A stretch of DNA of 8,152 bases from Candidatus Ventricola intestinavium (GTDB taxonomy: Bacteria; Bacillota; Clostridia; Christensenellales; Aristaeellaceae). Each line of letters opens with the position of its first letter. The first letter of the stretch is position 1. Below the pieces are notes generated by a model, which did not search any database, was not told the DNA's origin, and saw nothing but the letters and a program-made list of their open reading frames with translations. Below, in pieces: positions 5,916-8,152 of the stretch. Both the position numbers and the translations under genes were made by a program. Location of the stretch: positions 1 through 8,152 of the forward strand of contig DVMG01000040.1 in assembly GCA_018715105.1 (NCBI GenBank), read 5' to 3'.

Positions 5916-7997
5916 ATGGTTGAGAATTTGACGGCATCAGGCGGTATGCGCACACAGGCGAATGAGGAAGCGCTGGAAGCGATGAACGGCTTTTTGCAGG
6001 GAATTGCGCGAACCCTGCGCGTGCGAGGCACGTTGGTGCAGCGCATGCTGTGCGCGGCTTTGATGGCTCTTTTGACCGGGGCGCGCCTGCCCGGCGGGGG
6101 ATACGCCTGCCAGATGGCGATGTTTGCGGTGCTGCTGCGCCTGGGCTTTTGCGTGCCCGCAGCTTTTGCCGGGATCATGGCCGGATTTGCCGTCCAGTAT
6201 GGGGTGGGAGAGCTGGCCGGATGCTGGCAGCTGCCCGCCAGCACGCTGCTCTGGCTGAGCACCGGGCTTTGGGCTCAGAAGAGCAGCCGCATGCGGATGG
6301 CCGCGGCCGTCTTTCTCACCCAGCTGACGGGCGTCGTGGTGACAGGCGCCTCCACGGTGCTGGATGTGGCAGTGCTGACGCTCACGGCCACGGCTGCGGC
6401 CGGGCTCAGCGTACTTTATGACGGCGCGGCCCTGAGCGTATGTCATCGGGACGAGCTGGATGGAGAGACGCGGCCGCTGTGCGTGATGGCGGTATGCGCA
6501 TCGCTGGCCGCGGGGATCCTGCCCCTGCCCGGCGGGCCTGTGCTGGCCAGCGCGCTGGCGCTTTACCTGACGCTGGAGCACGCATACGTGGGCGGCGCCC
6601 AGCAGGCCCTCCTCTGCGCGGGGGTTGTAGGCGGCGTGGTTTCGCTGGGGCAGGGAAGTCTGCACACCTGCGCGATGCTGCTGTGCGGCGGCTTTCTGGC
6701 CGGAGAGATCAAAACACAGCGCCGGAGCGTCTGCTCGCTGCTCATGCTCAGCGGCATGGCGGCGGCCGGCGCCCTGATGGGAGGCGATGTGCGCGCCGTG
6801 CGCCTGCTTGCCTATGCCCTGGCGGGGTTTGTCCCCTTCCTGGTGCTTTCCAGCGTGCAGCGCTCGGCGGTAACGGGGCTCATCGAGCACACGGTGCCCG
6901 AGGAGATGACCCAGTCCGAAGCGGTGGCCGTGCGCAGTGCGTCGATGATCCATGCCTGGGCGCGCCTGTATGAGGACACGGCCAGGATGATGGAGAGCCT
7001 TGGCGCTTCCAAGGAAGAAAACCCGCTGATCGGCCAGTGCGTGCAGCTTTTGCAGAAGACGAGCGCGGCGGCGCACCAGGTCTGCGAGCGCACGCTCAGC
7101 GAGATCCGGCCGGATGATGAGGCATACCGCCGTGTGCGCTATGCCCTGCTGCGCGCGGGGCAGGAACAGGTGCGCGTGGCCTATGCGCTGCGCATAGCCG
7201 ACCGAATGGAGGTCATGCTGCTCAAGCCGGAGCATGTCGCACCGGTGACGCTGGTCAAGCTGGTCTCCGATGCCTGCCGTGTGCCGATGCGCACATGCGC
7301 CCGTGACGGACTGCTGAGCACGCAGGCGGTTTTCGAGCAGGCGCCGGCGATGACCATGGAAATCGGCGCCGCTACGCGCAGCCGTTCCGGAGAGGAAGTG
7401 GCGGGAGACAGCTATCTTTCCCGTGCCCTGGCGGGCGGAAGGCATGTGCTGGCCCTTTCCGACGGCATGGGCAGCGGCGTAAGCGCACGGCAGGAGAGCC
7501 ATGCCGCCCTCAGCCTGCTTGTTGAGAGCCTGCGGGCGGGCTACACGCGCGCCCAGGCGCTCGATGTGGTCAACGCGCTGATGCTCATGTGCACGGGCCG
7601 GGAAATGTATGCGACGATGGATCTGTGCGTCTGCGACCTGCACAGCGGCGAGACGGCCTTTGAGAAGCTGGGCGCCTGCGCTTCCTACATCGTGCGCAGC
7701 GGCGAGGTGCGCGCTATCGGCGCGGACACGCTGCCCGTGGGGGTTCTGCCGGATGTGGAATCCCGTTCGCTGAGAATGACGCTGATGCCCGGCGACGTGG
7801 TGGTGATGCTCACCGACGGCGTGGTGGATTCCTATCCCGGCGGTGAGGCGGGGCTGCGGGAGGCGATTGGCAAACTCGCATGGCTGCATCCGCAGGCGGT
7901 GGGCGAAAAGCTGATTGCACAGGCGGTCGGGGATGGGCAGGCCCGGGATGACATGACCGTGCTCTGCGCCAAGCTCACCCGATCCATGATGGAGTGA
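5916..7997 (+). CDS. spoIIE: Stage II sporulation protein E, membrane-anchored PP2C phosphatase
   Basis: The product is a 693-residue protein. In B. subtilis SpoIIE sits at the polar septum, contacts FtsZ and dephosphorylates SpoIIAA, which frees sigma-F in the forespore. Here residues 41-314 hold roughly ten hydrophobic segments, 320-490 form a soluble central region, and 490-690 form the PP2C domain. The metal-site landmarks are intact: GDSY (D498), LSDGMGSG (D516), LTDGVVD (D634, D638) and ARDDMTVL (D678, D679), with LPVGVL between them. It is shorter than the ~827-residue B. subtilis protein, mostly before and within the membrane and central parts. ATG 5880 is in frame but has no ribosome site and overlaps a candidate -10. 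ATG 5916, with GGGGAAGG 11 bases upstream, is preferred; ATG 5946 is another option. The C-terminal signature makes the family call secure. It is preceded by a terminator and so likely has its own promoter. Confidence 0.93.
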   Translation: MVENLTASGGMRTQANEEALEAMNGFLQGIARTLRVRGTLVQRMLCAALMALLTGARLPGGGYACQMAMFAVLLRLGFCVPAAFAGIMAGFAVQYGVGELAGCWQLPASTLLWLSTGLWAQKSSRMRMAAAVFLTQLTGVVVTGASTVLDVAVLTLTATAAAGLSVLYDGAALSVCHRDELDGETRPLCVMAVCASLAAGILPLPGGPVLASALALYLTLEHAYVGGAQQALLCAGVVGGVVSLGQGSLHTCAMLLCGGFLAGEIKTQRRSVCSLLMLSGMAAAGALMGGDVRAVRLLAYALAGFVPFLVLSSVQRSAVTGLIEHTVPEEMTQSEAVAVRSASMIHAWARLYEDTARMMESLGASKEENPLIGQCVQLLQKTSAAAHQVCERTLSEIRPDDEAYRRVRYALLRAGQEQVRVAYALRIADRMEVMLLKPEHVAPVTLVKLVSDACRVPMRTCARDGLLSTQAVFEQAPAMTMEIGAATRSRSGEEVAGDSYLSRALAGGRHVLALSDGMGSGVSARQESHAALSLLVESLRAGYTRAQALDVVNALMLMCTGREMYATMDLCVCDLHSGETAFEKLGACASYIVRSGEVRAIGADTLPVGVLPDVESRSLRMTLMPGDVVVMLTDGVVDSYPGGEAGLREAIGKLAWLHPQAVGEKLIAQAVGDGQARDDMTVLCAKLTRSMME

Positions 7998-8123
7998 CGG
8001 ACGCTCATCCAAAACAACGGAATCTTTGCGGCCGTCAGGCTGCATCCCCGGCAAAGGCCTGTAAACCTCGTTGCTTTGTGCCCGAGGCCGAAGCTGCGCA
8101 AAAGGATTTTACATAACAAAGGG

Positions 8124-8152
8124 CCCTTTCCTCCCCAAGGGCGGAGGAAGGG
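8124..8152 (+). terminator. Hairpin cut by the window edge, probable spoIIE terminator
   Basis: CCCTT (8124-8128) and CCTCC (8130-8134) pair with GGAGG (8143-8147) and AAGGG (8148-8152), with T8129 bulged and an 8-base loop. The stem could continue past the edge, because GGG precedes it at 8121-8123. Any T-run would lie outside the window, so terminator function is presumed. The 126 bases between the spoIIE stop and this hairpin hold no gene; a possible stem CTTTGC/GCAAAG (8024-8029 with 8051-8056) is the only structure noted. Confidence 0.4.

Noticed and set aside
5937..8054. Minus-strand open frame of 705 codons opposite spoIIE
   Set aside because: It is rich in His, Gln and Arg with no recognisable domain, while the plus strand carries clear SpoIIE motifs.

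Overview
The window looks like chromosomal DNA from a GC-rich, endospore-forming member of the Clostridia (Bacillota). The evidence is a SpoIIE sporulation phosphatase, a RecD2-type helicase (a RecD without RecBC partners), a ComFC-type protein, purine-rich Shine-Dalgarno sites, a TTG start and sigma-A promoters with perfect TATAAT boxes. No transposase, integrase, CRISPR array, tRNA or rRNA gene was found. All convincing genes lie on the + strand.

Bases 1-3404 and on to 4154 read as one transcription unit. A TATAAT box at 30-35 is followed, at the expected start-site distance, by a strongly structured RNA (41-173). Then come a GNAT acetyltransferase (242-1111), a perfect 10-bp hairpin, recD2 (1171-3390) and a comFC-like gene (3405-4154). 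RecD2 and ComFC are separated by 14 bases and are probably co-translated.

Bases 4155-4827 form a separate unit. A near-ideal promoter (TTGCAT, 17 bp, TATAAT) starts a roughly 220-base RNA (4242-4460) closed by a long interrupted helix. From its position next to comFC, its size and its architecture I think it is a raiA-motif RNA, though I cannot run the covariance search. A 98-residue protein with two zinc ribbons follows (4492-4788), then a clear intrinsic terminator.

Bases 4828-5755 carry a secreted protein with two SH3-like repeats and no catalytic domain (4951-5538). After it comes a 217-base stretch of consecutive hairpins ending in a second strong terminator. Bases 5756-8152 hold spoIIE (start chosen at 5916), preceded by a possible promoter with the long 21-bp spacing known from Spo0A-controlled promoters, and followed by a 3' region ending in a hairpin cut by the window edge.

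The genes link DNA maintenance and uptake-type functions (RecD2, ComFC), a probable stationary-phase RNA, and forespore sigma-F activation (SpoIIE). The two structured RNAs at 41-173 and 4242-4460 are the parts least explained by ordinary annotation.
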